A stretch of 33,974 nt of DNA from an uncultured Acetobacteraceae bacterium (GTDB lineage Bacteria; Pseudomonadota; Alphaproteobacteria; Acetobacterales; Acetobacteraceae): the NCBI GenBank assembly GCA_903918195.1, contig CAIXDS010000404.1, positions 1-33,974 on the forward strand. The letters are read 5' to 3'. Shown here piece after piece: positions 23,607 to 33,087 of the stretch (the stretch's first letter is position 1; the number at the start of each line of letters is the position of its first letter). Below the pieces are notes generated by a model. It ran no database searches and was not told where the DNA came from. It saw only the letters and a program-made list of their open reading frames with translations. The translations under genes and the position numbers were made by a program.

Positions 23607-24362
23607 TCAGTTCGTCAGCGGCGGCGGCGGCGCGGCGAGTTCGATCAGCCGACCCCACCGCGCCATCGAATGCAGATGGGCATAGAGCGGGCCGAGCCAA
23701 CCGCGGCGGCGCCAGTCCAGGAAGGTCTCGTCGCTGACCCGGTCGAGACGCTCGGGCTTGACGATCCTGAATCCGCGCACCCGCGCCGTGCCGCCATGGG
23801 TGAAGCTGATGTTGGCCTCCTCGTCCTCCAGCAGACCCTCGGCGTCCAGCGCGCGGCCGAACGAAGCGGCGGCGATGAGGTTGTCGCGGAAGGCCGAACA
23901 GAACGCCACGTTCTCGTTCAGCGCGGCGGTCGGCTTGCCGTCCTCGAACAGCTTCGCGCCGGTATCGGCGCGCAGGCTGTCGGCGTCGGGCTCCATGCCG
24001 ACAAAAAGCGTTTTCGTGGCTTCATCCTCGAGGAAGATGAACGGGAAAGCGCGCACATAGGCCGGCACGTAGGCGTCGGGACGCCAGGAGCCGTCCGGCA
24101 ACACGAACAGGTTCTCGCCATCGCGCAGGCCGAGCAGCGCGACGGGGGTCGGCTGCGCGCCGCTGGCGAACAGGATGGGATAATGCTGCGACACGACTTC
24201 CAGTTCACCGAGCCCGATCGGCACCGACTGCGCCGCCGCGGCATAGCCAAAGCCCGTGCTGCGGTCGAGGCGCAGGGACGCATGCAACTCGGGATTCACG
24301 CCGACCACGCGCCGGAAGAACAGCGGCATGACAGGTGCGGGCGGGTTGGCGGAGTCCGACAT
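23607..24362 (-). CDS. SapC-family protein
   Basis: Product of 251 aa matching the SapC family (named from a gene next to Campylobacter S-layer genes; function unknown). It has the usual N-terminal PLFFRRVVGVNPELHASL (core FFRRVVGVNPELH), a central LFASGAQPTPVALLGLRDGENLFV (core GAQPTPVALLGLRDGENLF), VRAFPFIFLEDE and LNENVAFCSAFRDNLIAA-type segments. There is no signal peptide. Proteobacterial members often lie near surface or oxygenase genes; here it follows an MsrQ-like membrane protein and precedes the ureohydrolase. The family is clear, the role is not. Confidence 0.82.
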   Translation of the reverse strand: MSDSANPPAPVMPLFFRRVVGVNPELHASLRLDRSTGFGYAAAAQSVPIGLGELEVVSQHYPILFASGAQPTPVALLGLRDGENLFVLPDGSWRPDAYVPAYVRAFPFIFLEDEATKTLFVGMEPDADSLRADTGAKLFEDGKPTAALNENVAFCSAFRDNLIAAASFGRALDAEGLLEDEEANISFTHGGTARVRGFRIVKPERLDRVSDETFLDWRRRGWLGPLYAHLHSMARWGRLIELAAPPPPLTN

Positions 24363-24398
24363 GACGGCGATCCTGTTTCCGGGGCGATGACAGCCGGG

Positions 24399-25301
24399 TC
24401 AATCTGCCCGAGAAACCAACACCCGTCGAGGGGCGCGCCATCCACAGAGCGCCCGGGTCACCGGCCCGATCCGGGTCCGGCGCAGCAGGGCGGCCAGGAA
24501 AACCGCCAGCCCGCACAGCGCTATCGTCACCGCCGGCCGGGGACCGAAGGCGATGTCGAGATTGGCTTCCAGCACCCGCCAGGCCCGCGCGCCGGTCGCC
24601 AGGCCGTACCAGGCCGCCTCGATGGCCGCGGTCGTCAGGCCGGCGAACAGCGCCAGCGGCGGCAGCAACAGCAACCTTCCCTGCCAGCGTTTCGGCGCCA
24701 GACGCCACAGCACCAGCCAGCACGCCAGCCCGGTGACAAACACCGCGTCGGTAACGTCGGACTTGGACTGCAGGAAATAATGCAACAGCACCAGCGGCAG
24801 CAGCACGAACACCAGACGGTGCAGCCGCTTCCAGCGGCGGCCCAGCCGCTTCTGCCAGCCATCGGTCGAGGTGGCGGCCAGCACGCCGAGCATGAGCAGC
24901 GCGGCGAAGCCGATGGCAAGATAGAAATGCCGTGCGATCTCGCTGGCGACCGTCCCGAGCTGCCATTTCTGATCGACGCAATAGAGTAAAAAGTGGGCGC
25001 CGGCATAGCAGGCCGCGCCCACCCCCAGCATGCGGCGCAGCCTGACCACGCCGGGCCAGTCCAGCACGATGCGGGCCGGTGTTACCGCCAGCGTCAGCAG
25101 CAGGAAGCGCACCGCCCACTCGCCCAGGCCATGCAGCACTTCGGTGATCGGCCGGCCGCCGAGATCGTGCAGCCCCCAGCGCACCGCCAACTCGGTGGCC
25201 GGATAAAGCAGCAACAGCAGGGTGACGGCCTTGAGGGGCGAGAACCGGCCGGCCGGGTCACGCCAAACCGCCAGGAAGCCGAGATTATGTGTCCGGGTCA
25301 T
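24399..25301 (-). CDS. msrQ: MsrQ-like heme-binding membrane protein (ferric-reductase-like domain)
   Basis: Integral membrane protein of 300 aa. A ferric-reductase-like core (about 45-200) has six hydrophobic helices and His residues suited to haem binding: GAHFLLYC, ARHFYLAIG, and RRWKRLHRLVFVLLPLVLLHYF (core WKRLHRLVFVLLPLVLLH). The RRxLGVxA segment (RRMLGVGAACYAGAHF) and WKRLHR are MsrQ hallmarks. MsrQ donates electrons to periplasmic methionine-sulfoxide reductase MsrP. About 80 extra C-terminal residues with two more hydrophobic helices are present, longer than E. coli MsrQ. No msrP is adjacent. The start ATG is at 25299-25301, 14 bp after the secreted paralog. Confidence 0.78.
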   Translation of the reverse strand: MTRTHNLGFLAVWRDPAGRFSPLKAVTLLLLLYPATELAVRWGLHDLGGRPITEVLHGLGEWAVRFLLLTLAVTPARIVLDWPGVVRLRRMLGVGAACYAGAHFLLYCVDQKWQLGTVASEIARHFYLAIGFAALLMLGVLAATSTDGWQKRLGRRWKRLHRLVFVLLPLVLLHYFLQSKSDVTDAVFVTGLACWLVLWRLAPKRWQGRLLLLPPLALFAGLTTAAIEAAWYGLATGARAWRVLEANLDIAFGPRPAVTIALCGLAVFLAALLRRTRIGPVTRALCGWRAPRRVLVSRAD

Positions 25302-25315
25302 GCCGGGAGGAGTCG

Positions 25316-25933
25316 TCAGGGCGCCGGGCGTTGCACCGGCGGCGGCGTTATTCTTCGGTAATCCTCCGGGATGCGGAACAGCGCCGGGTCCTGCGGCGCG
25401 TAGGCGAGGTGCAGCGCCTCCACCTGCACCCGGCCGGCGGCGCTGGCCCGCAGCAGCACGCCATCGGCGGTGATGCAGGCCAGGGTGGGCGCGCCGGTCA
25501 CGTCGCTGGTCTGCCACTCCGTGCACGGCATCCCGGCCACGCTATCGGTGCCGCGACGCAGAAACGTGGCACCGCTGGCAGGCGCCGGACCGGGCATGGG
25601 ATGTCCGGACACGCCTGGAGGGGCCTGGATTTCCAGCACCGAACGGTCGGTGTCGCGCACCGTGGCGATCCGGTGGGTGCTGGTGTCGATCACCACCCAC
25701 ATGCCGGGGGTGGGCGGATCCACCCGGAGCAGGCTGGCCGCCGCCGCCCAGCGCATGCGTTCCTCCACCACCCGCGGCCCGCCCGGCGCGTCAACCTGGA
25801 CCATCATGTAGACCACATCGACATCGCGGGTCGGCGTCAGCACCGGCCGCTCCTGCGCGATGGCGACCGCCGGGGCGATGATCGGGGCGATGGCAGCGGC
25901 CGGGGCCAGCAGCGCCGCAGCGAGCCGCCTCAC
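25316..25933 (-). CDS. Secreted protein, paralog B (DUF4412-like)
   Basis: Exported protein of 205 aa. The signal peptide ends near AIAQ (about residue 27). The mature part begins ERPVLTPTRDVDVVYMMVQV. It shares with the neighbouring gene product PTRDVxVxY near the start, RxGxDxVAGxxCTxW in the middle, [11 protein letters not shown] and YxPQxxALFxxP near the end, with two cysteines that could pair. The fold is probably a lipoprotein-carrier or DUF4412-like beta-sheet; I do not recognise a function. Its GTG start overlaps the upstream paralog's stop (GTGA). It precedes the MsrQ-like gene. Confidence 0.8.
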   Translation of the reverse strand: MRRLAAALLAPAAAIAPIIAPAVAIAQERPVLTPTRDVDVVYMMVQVDAPGGPRVVEERMRWAAAASLLRVDPPTPGMWVVIDTSTHRIATVRDTDRSVLEIQAPPGVSGHPMPGPAPASGATFLRRGTDSVAGMPCTEWQTSDVTGAPTLACITADGVLLRASAAGRVQVEALHLAYAPQDPALFRIPEDYRRITPPPVQRPAP

Positions 25934-26610
25934 GGCTGGTGACCGCGCAACCGGTCGAGCACCGCGGCGGCACCCGGCCCGGAGAGCAGTCCGGACAGGC
26001 CGGCGCCGCCGGGTCCGGCGGCAATGCCGAGCTTGTGCACGTTGGGCGGCGGAACGAACAGCGCGTCGGCCTGCGGCCCGTATTCCACCAGGGTGGCATC
26101 GATGCTGGCGGTGCGGCCCTTCCGGTCGTGCCCGTTGGCGCGCAGCAGCACGCCGTCAGCGGTGACGCAGGCGGTGCCGCTGCCGGCATCGCCCTCGATG
26201 TCCCACAGCGTGCAGCGCTGCCCGGCAACGGTGTCGCGGCCGGTGCGGGTGAAGCGCCGGCCGTTTTCCAGCATGAAGGCCTGATCGAGGCCGGCCCGCG
26301 GCGGCGCGTCCATCATCACGCCGAGCTGCTCCATGATGAGGGTGGCGTGCCGGGATTTGTGGTCCACCAGCACATAGCCCGACAACCCGCCCCCGGGCAG
26401 CGCCCCCTCCACGCGAATGCGGTCCTGCGCCACCGAGTAGCGCATCACCACGTCCGGCGGCGTGTTGGGTTGGTTGCTGGTCACCTTGTAGGTCACCGCC
26501 ACGTCGCGAGTTGGCGGGAAAGCCGGCCGGTCCTGGGCTGCCGCCGGCGCCGAGAGCGCCAGCAGCACGGCCAGGGCGGCACCTGCCTGAGCCGCGTCAG
26601 ATCGCACCAT
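25930..26610 (-). CDS. Secreted protein, paralog A (DUF4412-like)
   Basis: Exported protein of 226 aa. [20 protein letters not shown] and following residues form a signal peptide ending near APAAAQ. The mature part, [17 protein letters not shown], resembles paralog B throughout: [31 protein letters not shown] and [16 protein letters not shown]. The C-terminal extension (about 195-226) is Gly/Ala-rich. Two cysteines are conserved between the pair. The start ATG lies 14 bases inside the end of aat, so transcription is probably shared. The function is unknown; binding of a hydrophobic or peptide ligand in the periplasm is possible but unproven. Confidence 0.8.
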   Translation of the reverse strand: MVRSDAAQAGAALAVLLALSAPAAAQDRPAFPPTRDVAVTYKVTSNQPNTPPDVVMRYSVAQDRIRVEGALPGGGLSGYVLVDHKSRHATLIMEQLGVMMDAPPRAGLDQAFMLENGRRFTRTGRDTVAGQRCTLWDIEGDAGSGTACVTADGVLLRANGHDRKGRTASIDATLVEYGPQADALFVPPPNVHKLGIAAGPGGAGLSGLLSGPGAAAVLDRLRGHQP

Positions 26611-27286
26611 TGCCGCCCTTTCTGCGCGCCGGCTGCGCCAGCGCGCGCAATTCCGTTTCCAGCACCGTCGGGTCGGGCGCGTTCACCCAACGGGCCGGCC
26701 GGTCGACCGAGTCCGCCAGCAGCGCCTTGTAGGCGTCGCGCGGGATCTCGATGGCGCCGAACTGGGCCAGATGGTTGGTGACGAACTGGGTGTCGAGCAG
26801 GCGGAAACCGCCGATGCGCATCCGCGCCACCAGATGCACCAGCGCCACCTTGGAGGCGTCCCGCACCCGGCTGAACATGCTCTCGCCGAAGAACGCGCTG
26901 CCCAGGGCGACGCCGTAGAGACCGCCGACCAGCCGGCCATCCTGCCAGCACTCGACCGAGTGCGCGTGGCCCAGCCGATGCAGTTCGATGAACAAGCGCT
27001 CGATCTCCGGGTTGATCCAGGTATCCTCGCGCCCCGGCGCGGCGTCGGCGCAGGCGGCGATGGTGGCGGCGAAGTCGCGATCGGCGCTCACCTCCAGGCT
27101 GCCGGACAGCACGGTGCGCAGCAGCCGGTGCGGCAGGTGAAAGCCGTCCAGCGGCAGCACCCCGCGTAGTTCCGGGTCCAACCAGTACAGCCGGTCACCA
27201 CGCCGCGTTTCGGCCATCGGGAACAGGCCGGCCCGATAGGCGCGGAGCATCAGGTCCGGCGTGACCTCGAAAGAGCGGCGGGACAT
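26597..27286 (-). CDS. aat: Leucyl/phenylalanyl-tRNA--protein transferase
   Basis: Adds Leu or Phe to N-terminal Arg or Lys residues, marking proteins for ClpS/ClpAP (N-end rule). The 229-aa product has the family pattern [15 protein letters not shown] (12-26), [19 protein letters not shown] (core [13 protein letters not shown]), [28 protein letters not shown] (core [18 protein letters not shown]) and [21 protein letters not shown] (core [15 protein letters not shown]). The start ATG is at 27284-27286. In many alphaproteobacteria aat follows accC on the same strand; here the TPR gene intervenes. Confidence 0.94.
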   Translation of the reverse strand: MSRRSFEVTPDLMLRAYRAGLFPMAETRRGDRLYWLDPELRGVLPLDGFHLPHRLLRTVLSGSLEVSADRDFAATIAACADAAPGREDTWINPEIERLFIELHRLGHAHSVECWQDGRLVGGLYGVALGSAFFGESMFSRVRDASKVALVHLVARMRIGGFRLLDTQFVTNHLAQFGAIEIPRDAYKALLADSVDRPARWVNAPDPTVLETELRALAQPARRKGGNGAI

Positions 27287-27314
27287 AGCGGCTATTGTGC
27301 CGGATCGGCGGACC

Positions 27315-27338
27315 GGAAGGAAGGCCAGGGTGCTGCCC
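27315..27338 (-). repeat. Interspersed repeat, diverged copy (aat-TPR gap)
   Basis: GGAAGGAAGGCCAGGG-TGCTGCCC resembles the 3797 and 7262 copies. It lies 29 bp upstream of aat, on the left flank of the TPR gene; a hairpin of a similar style lies on the right flank at 29108. Confidence 0.45.
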
Positions 27339-27383
27339 TCGTATCTCAGCAGGTGCCCGATCGCGTGAGCGGCAGCGCCCGGG

Positions 27384-27412
27384 TTCTGATCGATCCGGTC
27401 TTCATCGATAAT
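27384..27412 (+). promoter_or_regulatory. Weak candidate promoter for the TPR gene
   Basis: GATAAT (27407-27412) is a reasonable -10 and lies 17 bases from TTCTGA (27384-27389), a poor -35. It sits 59 bp before the ATG at 27472 in an AT-richer patch. Confidence 0.25.
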
Positions 27413-27471
27413 TCAATCGAGACAGTGACATTTCCCACCCTTCTGGAAATCCTGGATCAACCAGCAGACAC

Positions 27472-29106
27472 ATGAACCGCAGACAACGCCGGGCGGAAGC
27501 GAAGCAGGCGAGGCCGGTGCAGCAGGCCGCGCCGTCGGCCGTTCAACAGCGGCTGGTTGCTGCCCTTCAACATCATCAGGCCGGGCGCCTGCAGGACGCC
27601 GAACGGCTTTACCGGCAGGTTTTGGCGGTCGATCCCCGCAATGCCGACGGCCTGCACCTGCTCGGGATGGTCGCCTGCCAGATGGGACGCGCTGATCAGG
27701 CAGCCGACATGATCACCCGAGCGATTACGATCAACCCCACGGAAGCTTCCTACCATGCCAATCTGGGCATCGCGTTCAAGCAACTGGGGCGATTGGCCGA
27801 AGCGGCTGCCTGCTATCGCCGGGCTCTCACCCTTTGGCCGGACTTCCCGGAGGCCCATAACAGTCTCGGCAACGTGCTGGGCGACCAGGGGCGGCCGGAT
27901 GAGGCAGCCGCCTGCTTCCGCAGAGCCCTCGCCCTCCGGCCAGACTACCCCGAAGCACAGAACAACCTTGGCACCGTGCTGCAGGAACAGGGGCGGCTGG
28001 ACGAGGCGGTCGGCTGCTTCCGCAAGGCCCTTGCCCTCCGACCGGATTACGCGGAAGCCCGCGGCAACCTGGGCAACGCGCTAAGGGTCCAGGGGCGGCT
28101 GGACGAGGCGGACACTTGTTTCCGCCGCGCGCTCCAGCTGAGGCCGGACGACCCGGAGGCACATTACGACCTGGCGCTGCTGCTGCTGGCGCGCGGGGAC
28201 ATGGCGGCAGGCTGGCAGGAATATGAGTGGCGCTGGAACCGGTCGGAGGCGATGCAGGCCCGTCGCAATTTTGCGCCGCCGCAATGGCGCGGGGAGGCGG
28301 CGGCGGGCCGGACGCTGCTGATCCATGCCGAACAGGGCTTTGGCGATACCCTGCAATTCTGCCGCTATGCCAGGCTGGCAGCGGATCGGGGATTGCGGGT
28401 GGTCATGGAGGTGCAACAGCCGCTGGTCCGGCTGCTCCGCACCCTGGCTTGCGTCGATCTTGTGGTGGGGCGCGGCGAGGAACTGCCGGATTTCGATCTC
28501 CACTGCCCGATGCTCAGCCTGCCGCTGGCGCTGGGGACCACCGTCACCACAATTCCTGCCGCCGCATCCTATCTGCACGCCGACCCGCTTCAGGTCGCGG
28601 CCTGGCGGACGCGCCTGGCCGCAATGGCCAACCAGGGACCGCGGATCGGCCTCGCATGGGCGGGCAATCCCTGCCGCCATTCACCCGCCTTGGCGGCGGT
28701 TGACCGACGGCGCTCAATCGCCCCGGAGCGCCTGGCGCCCCTGTTCGATCTGCCCGGAGTGCAGTTTTTCAGCCTGCAGAAAGGTGGCCCCGCGGCGCCC
28801 GGGCACGTCCCGCTGACCGACTGCATGGACGAGATGGCCGACTTCGCCGACACCGCGGCATTGATCGCCAACCTCGACCTTGTCATCTCGGTTGACACCG
28901 CCATTGCCCATCTGGCGGCGGCGCTGGGCAAACCGGTCTGGCTGCTGGACCGCTTCGATCCGTGCTGGCGCTGGCTCCTCGGCCGACGCGACAGTCCGTG
29001 GTATCCGACGCTGCGCCTGTACCGTCAGCCGCAGCCCGGCGACTGGGATTCGGTGATGGCCGAAATTCGCCGCGACCTCAGCAGCCTCGTGTCCGGCTCG
29101 CGGTGA
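27472..29106 (+). CDS. TPR-repeat protein with C-terminal glycosyltransferase-like domain
   Basis: Product of 544 aa. A short basic start is followed by about six tetratricopeptide repeats (about 25-235; e.g. AEAHNSLGNVLGDQGRPDEA-type units). Three consecutive units are near-copies at the DNA level: the AGGGGCGG motif recurs at 27887, 27989 and 28091, exactly 102 bp apart. The C-terminal part (about 275-540) resembles GT-B glycosyltransferases (GT9/heptosyltransferase or OGT-like): LLIHAEQGFGDTLQFCRY, GLAWAGNP and DLVISVDTAIAHLAAALGKP (core SVDTAIAHLAAALGKPVW). There is no signal peptide. Such proteins are common near flagellar or surface-glycosylation genes, but none are here. It lies on the strand opposite to its neighbours. 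Confidence 0.85.
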   Translation: MNRRQRRAEAKQARPVQQAAPSAVQQRLVAALQHHQAGRLQDAERLYRQVLAVDPRNADGLHLLGMVACQMGRADQAADMITRAITINPTEASYHANLGIAFKQLGRLAEAAACYRRALTLWPDFPEAHNSLGNVLGDQGRPDEAAACFRRALALRPDYPEAQNNLGTVLQEQGRLDEAVGCFRKALALRPDYAEARGNLGNALRVQGRLDEADTCFRRALQLRPDDPEAHYDLALLLLARGDMAAGWQEYEWRWNRSEAMQARRNFAPPQWRGEAAAGRTLLIHAEQGFGDTLQFCRYARLAADRGLRVVMEVQQPLVRLLRTLACVDLVVGRGEELPDFDLHCPMLSLPLALGTTVTTIPAAASYLHADPLQVAAWRTRLAAMANQGPRIGLAWAGNPCRHSPALAAVDRRRSIAPERLAPLFDLPGVQFFSLQKGGPAAPGHVPLTDCMDEMADFADTAALIANLDLVISVDTAIAHLAAALGKPVWLLDRFDPCWRWLLGRRDSPWYPTLRLYRQPQPGDWDSVMAEIRRDLSSLVSGSR

Positions 29107-29107
29107 C

Positions 29108-29154
29108 GAACCGAAGCGAAGTCCAGAGGCAGCGCCCCTGGACTTGCTTCCGGT

Positions 29155-29156
<2 letters not shown>
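29108..29156. terminator. Long imperfect hairpin between convergent TPR and accC genes
   Basis: Two 19-base arms (29108-29126 and 29138-29156) are reverse complements with a few mismatches or bulges; the inner part GAAGTCCAG/CTGGACTT is solid, with an 11-base loop. It covers almost the whole gap and touches the accC stop. It probably terminates both genes, though there is no clear T-run. The GTCCAG...CTGGAC style is like the interspersed repeats. Confidence 0.55.
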
Positions 29157-30495
<1,339 letters not shown>

Positions 30496-30511
30496 CGCCC
30501 GGCTCCGGCGG

Positions 30512-30988
30512 CTATTCGATGATCAGGAGAGGCTGGCCGTACTCGACCGGCGACCCCGAGGCCACCAGAACCCGGGTCACTGTACCGCCTTTGGACGCCT
30601 TGATCTGGTTGAAGGTCTTCATCGCCTCGATGAGCAGCACGGTCTGCCCGGTGATGACGGACTGTCCGGCGGTGACGAAGGGGGGTGCGCCGGGCTCCGG
30701 CGACAGATACGCCACGCCGACCATCGGGCTGAGCACCGCGCCGGGGTGGTGGGCATCATCGGCGGGGGCGACCTCCGCGGCCGGCGCCAGGGCGGCGGCC
30801 ACATGCACCGGCGGCGGCGGCGCATGATGCACCGCGGCATGCACGGGCGCATGCGCGGCCGGCGGGTGCGCCCGCACCACGCGGACGCGGCTGTCCTTGC
30901 TCTCGACCTCGATTTCCGTCAGCCCGGTTTCGGTCAGGATCAGCGCAAGCTGCCGGACTGTTTCGGGGTCGAACCGCTCTGCGGTCAT
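30512..30988 (-). CDS. accB: Acetyl-CoA carboxylase, biotin carboxyl carrier protein
   Basis: Carrier of 158 aa. It has the N-terminal helical part (TVRQLALILTETGLTEIEVE), a Pro/Ala/His-rich flexible linker (about 40-82) and the biotinyl domain with the acceptor lysine Lys124 in EAMKTFNQIKA. The domain continues to GQPLLIIE at the C-terminus. The linker is unusually His-rich (HHAPPPPVHV and neighbours). The start ATG is at 30986-30988, overlapping the aroQ stop as ATGA; accC follows after 16 bp. Confidence 0.95.
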   Translation of the reverse strand: MTAERFDPETVRQLALILTETGLTEIEVESKDSRVRVVRAHPPAAHAPVHAAVHHAPPPPVHVAAALAPAAEVAPADDAHHPGAVLSPMVGVAYLSPEPGAPPFVTAGQSVITGQTVLLIEAMKTFNQIKASKGGTVTRVLVASGSPVEYGQPLLIIE

Positions 30989-31464
30989 TCGTCGCGTGCC
31001 TCCAGCAAGTCGGCCATGGCGGTCAGCGCCAGCGAATACCCGTTGATGCCAAGGCCGCAGATCACGCCGACCGCGGCCTTGGATACATAGGATTGCTGGC
31101 GGAACGCCTCGCGCCGATGAATATTGGTCACATGCACCTCGATAACCGGCAGATCGATGGCCAGCAGCGCGTCCATCAGGGCGATCGAGGTGGTCGTAAG
31201 GCCAGCCGGGTTGATGACGATGCCGGCGGCCCGGCCACGGCATTCCTGCACCCAGGAGATCAGTTCGCCCTCGCCGTTGGTCTGGCGGAAATCGATCGCC
31301 AGGCCAAGCTGTTCCGCCGTCTCGGCGCACAGCGCCTCGACGTCGTCCAGCGTGGCGCTGCCGTACAGATGCGGCTGACGCAGCCCGAGCATGTTCATGT
31401 TCGGGCCGTTCAGGACTGCAATCAGCGGCAGGGAATTGGTTGGCGGGAGGGACGCAGGCGTCAT
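30985..31464 (-). CDS. aroQ: 3-dehydroquinate dehydratase, type II
   Basis: Converts 3-dehydroquinate to 3-dehydroshikimate in the shikimate pathway; it is a dodecamer of flavodoxin-like subunits. The 159-aa product has VLNGPNMNMLGLRQPHLYG with the catalytic Arg29 and Tyr34, FRQTNGEGELISWVQE, EVHVTNIHRREAFR with catalytic His111, and CGLGINGYSLAL. At the usual (Y/L)THTS segment it reads GLTTTS, so the normal His is Thr91. ATG 31462-31464 is used; an upstream in-frame start at 31482 adds six residues. The stop overlaps accB. Confidence 0.93.
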   Translation of the reverse strand: MTPASLPPTNSLPLIAVLNGPNMNMLGLRQPHLYGSATLDDVEALCAETAEQLGLAIDFRQTNGEGELISWVQECRGRAAGIVINPAGLTTTSIALMDALLAIDLPVIEVHVTNIHRREAFRQQSYVSKAAVGVICGLGINGYSLALTAMADLLEARDE

Positions 31465-31571
31465 GGGGCGGGGCCGTAGCACGGGTGCTGCGTTGCATCA
31501 ATGCATGGAACGGCAGAAAGGCGCGGTTACCGGACGTTACGGCGGTCCTGGCCGCGCTGGCGCAGCGATCA

Positions 31572-33062
31572 TCACCCAACCCCGAGAAACCCGGGCATAT
31601 TGCTGATTGGCGGCGCGGCCTGCAGCCGGGACACATCCGGCACCGGCCGGGCGGTGCGGGGATCGCCCGCCAGCAGCGCTTCCAGTTCGGCGGCAACACC
31701 GAGGACAAAAGCATCGCCACCGCGGGGGCCGACGATCTGCAGGCCGAACGGCATGCCATTGCGGTCCGTCCCCACCGGCAGGCTCACCGCCGGATGGCCA
31801 ACCAGGGTCACCGCATAGGCCAGGGCCAGCCAATGGAAATAGCTGCGTGTCGGCACCCCGTCGATCTCGGCCGGGTACAGCTCGCGCCACGGGCGCGGGC
31901 TGATGGTGATCGACGGGGAGATGATGACGTCGAACTCAGTGAAAAAATCCTGCCAGCGCCGGGTGATAACGGTCTGCAGAACCTCGGCGCGGGCCACGTC
32001 CTCGGCGGTGCAACGCAGCGCCGCTTCGACATTGGCGCGCACATTGGGGCCGACATCGGCCGGATGCGTGCGCACCCGCTCCAAATGGGCGGCGAGGAAA
32101 TTCACCCCGCGCAGCACCGCGAACGCCTCGTCCGTACCCAAGCAGTCCGGCTCCACCTCATCCGCCAGCGCAAAAACATGACGGAAACCACCTGTTTTTT
32201 CAGCAAAAACCTCGCGGATATGACGCTCGGTCGGGGCAAAGCCGAAATCCGGCGTGATCGCCACGCGCAGCCCGGCCAGGTCGATGCGCGGCAGCGGATC
32301 GAACGAATCGGGCGTGCGCACCCGGCGGCCGGGGACGGTGGCGCCCAGCGGGTCTGACGGATCGCCGGCAGCCATAGCGGAGAGCAGCAGGCACAGATCG
32401 GGCACGGTGCGCGCCATCGGGCCGAGCACGGGCAGCGGCGTCCAGCCGATCGCGCGCGTCTCGTCCGGCACCAGACCTGGGCTGGGACGGAAGCCCACGA
32501 CACCGCAGAAGGCGGCGGGGTTGCGCAAGCTGCCGCCGACATCCGAACCGGTCGCCAGCGGCACCATGCCGGTGGCCAGCGCCACGGCCGAACCGCCGGA
32601 GGAGCCGGCGGCCGAGCGGGTCGGGTCGAACGGGTTGCCGGTGGCGCCATACACGGCGTTGCGGGTGTTGGCGCCGGCCCCCCATTCCGGCGTGTTGGTC
32701 TTGCCCAGCACGATGCCGCCGGCGCGTTTGAGGTTCGTCACCATCACCTGGTCGCGCACGGGCACGTGGTCGCGAAAGATCGGGCTACCAAACGTGGTAC
32801 GCAGGCCCGCCACTTCCTCCAGGTCCTTCACGCCGACCGGCAGCCCGTGCAGCGGTGGCAGGTCATCGCCGCGCGCGACCGCCGCCTCGGCGGCACGGGC
32901 GGCGGCGCGGGCGCGGGGAAAGTCACGCGCGACCATGGCATTGACGGCCGGGTCCACTGCCTCGACGCGGGCGATACAGCTTTCCACCAGCTCGACCGGG
33001 GAAAGCTGCTTGCGGCCGATCAGCGTCCGCGCCTCGCGCGCGGTCAGGTCACAGGGTTGCAT
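31572..33062 (-). CDS. Amidase (amidase signature family)
   Basis: Ser-cisSer-Lys hydrolase of 496 aa. Catalytic Lys79 (PVGVKDLEEV), cis-Ser at 154/155 (AAGSSGGSA) and nucleophile Ser178 (GSDVGGSLRNPAAF) are all visible. Its signature segment runs to about residue 190. The family includes GatA, allophanate hydrolase and many amide-degrading enzymes; absence of GatB/GatC neighbours argues against GatA. ATG 33060-33062 is chosen because the family start (LTAREARTLI) follows closely. It lies 25 bp after the gamma-glutamyltransferase gene and is probably in the same operon. The substrate is unknown. Confidence 0.9.
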   Translation of the reverse strand: MQPCDLTAREARTLIGRKQLSPVELVESCIARVEAVDPAVNAMVARDFPRARAAARAAEAAVARGDDLPPLHGLPVGVKDLEEVAGLRTTFGSPIFRDHVPVRDQVMVTNLKRAGGIVLGKTNTPEWGAGANTRNAVYGATGNPFDPTRSAAGSSGGSAVALATGMVPLATGSDVGGSLRNPAAFCGVVGFRPSPGLVPDETRAIGWTPLPVLGPMARTVPDLCLLLSAMAAGDPSDPLGATVPGRRVRTPDSFDPLPRIDLAGLRVAITPDFGFAPTERHIREVFAEKTGGFRHVFALADEVEPDCLGTDEAFAVLRGVNFLAAHLERVRTHPADVGPNVRANVEAALRCTAEDVARAEVLQTVITRRWQDFFTEFDVIISPSITISPRPWRELYPAEIDGVPTRSYFHWLALAYAVTLVGHPAVSLPVGTDRNGMPFGLQIVGPRGGDAFVLGVAAELEALLAGDPRTARPVPDVSRLQAAPPISNMPGFLGVG

Positions 33063-33087
33063 GCTTGGCAGCCTCTCCGTCGGCGGT

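Noticed and set aside
27861-28170. Regular 102-bp repeats, considered as a CRISPR-like or satellite array
   Set aside because: The period equals 34 codons and encodes successive TPR units in frame inside a gene.
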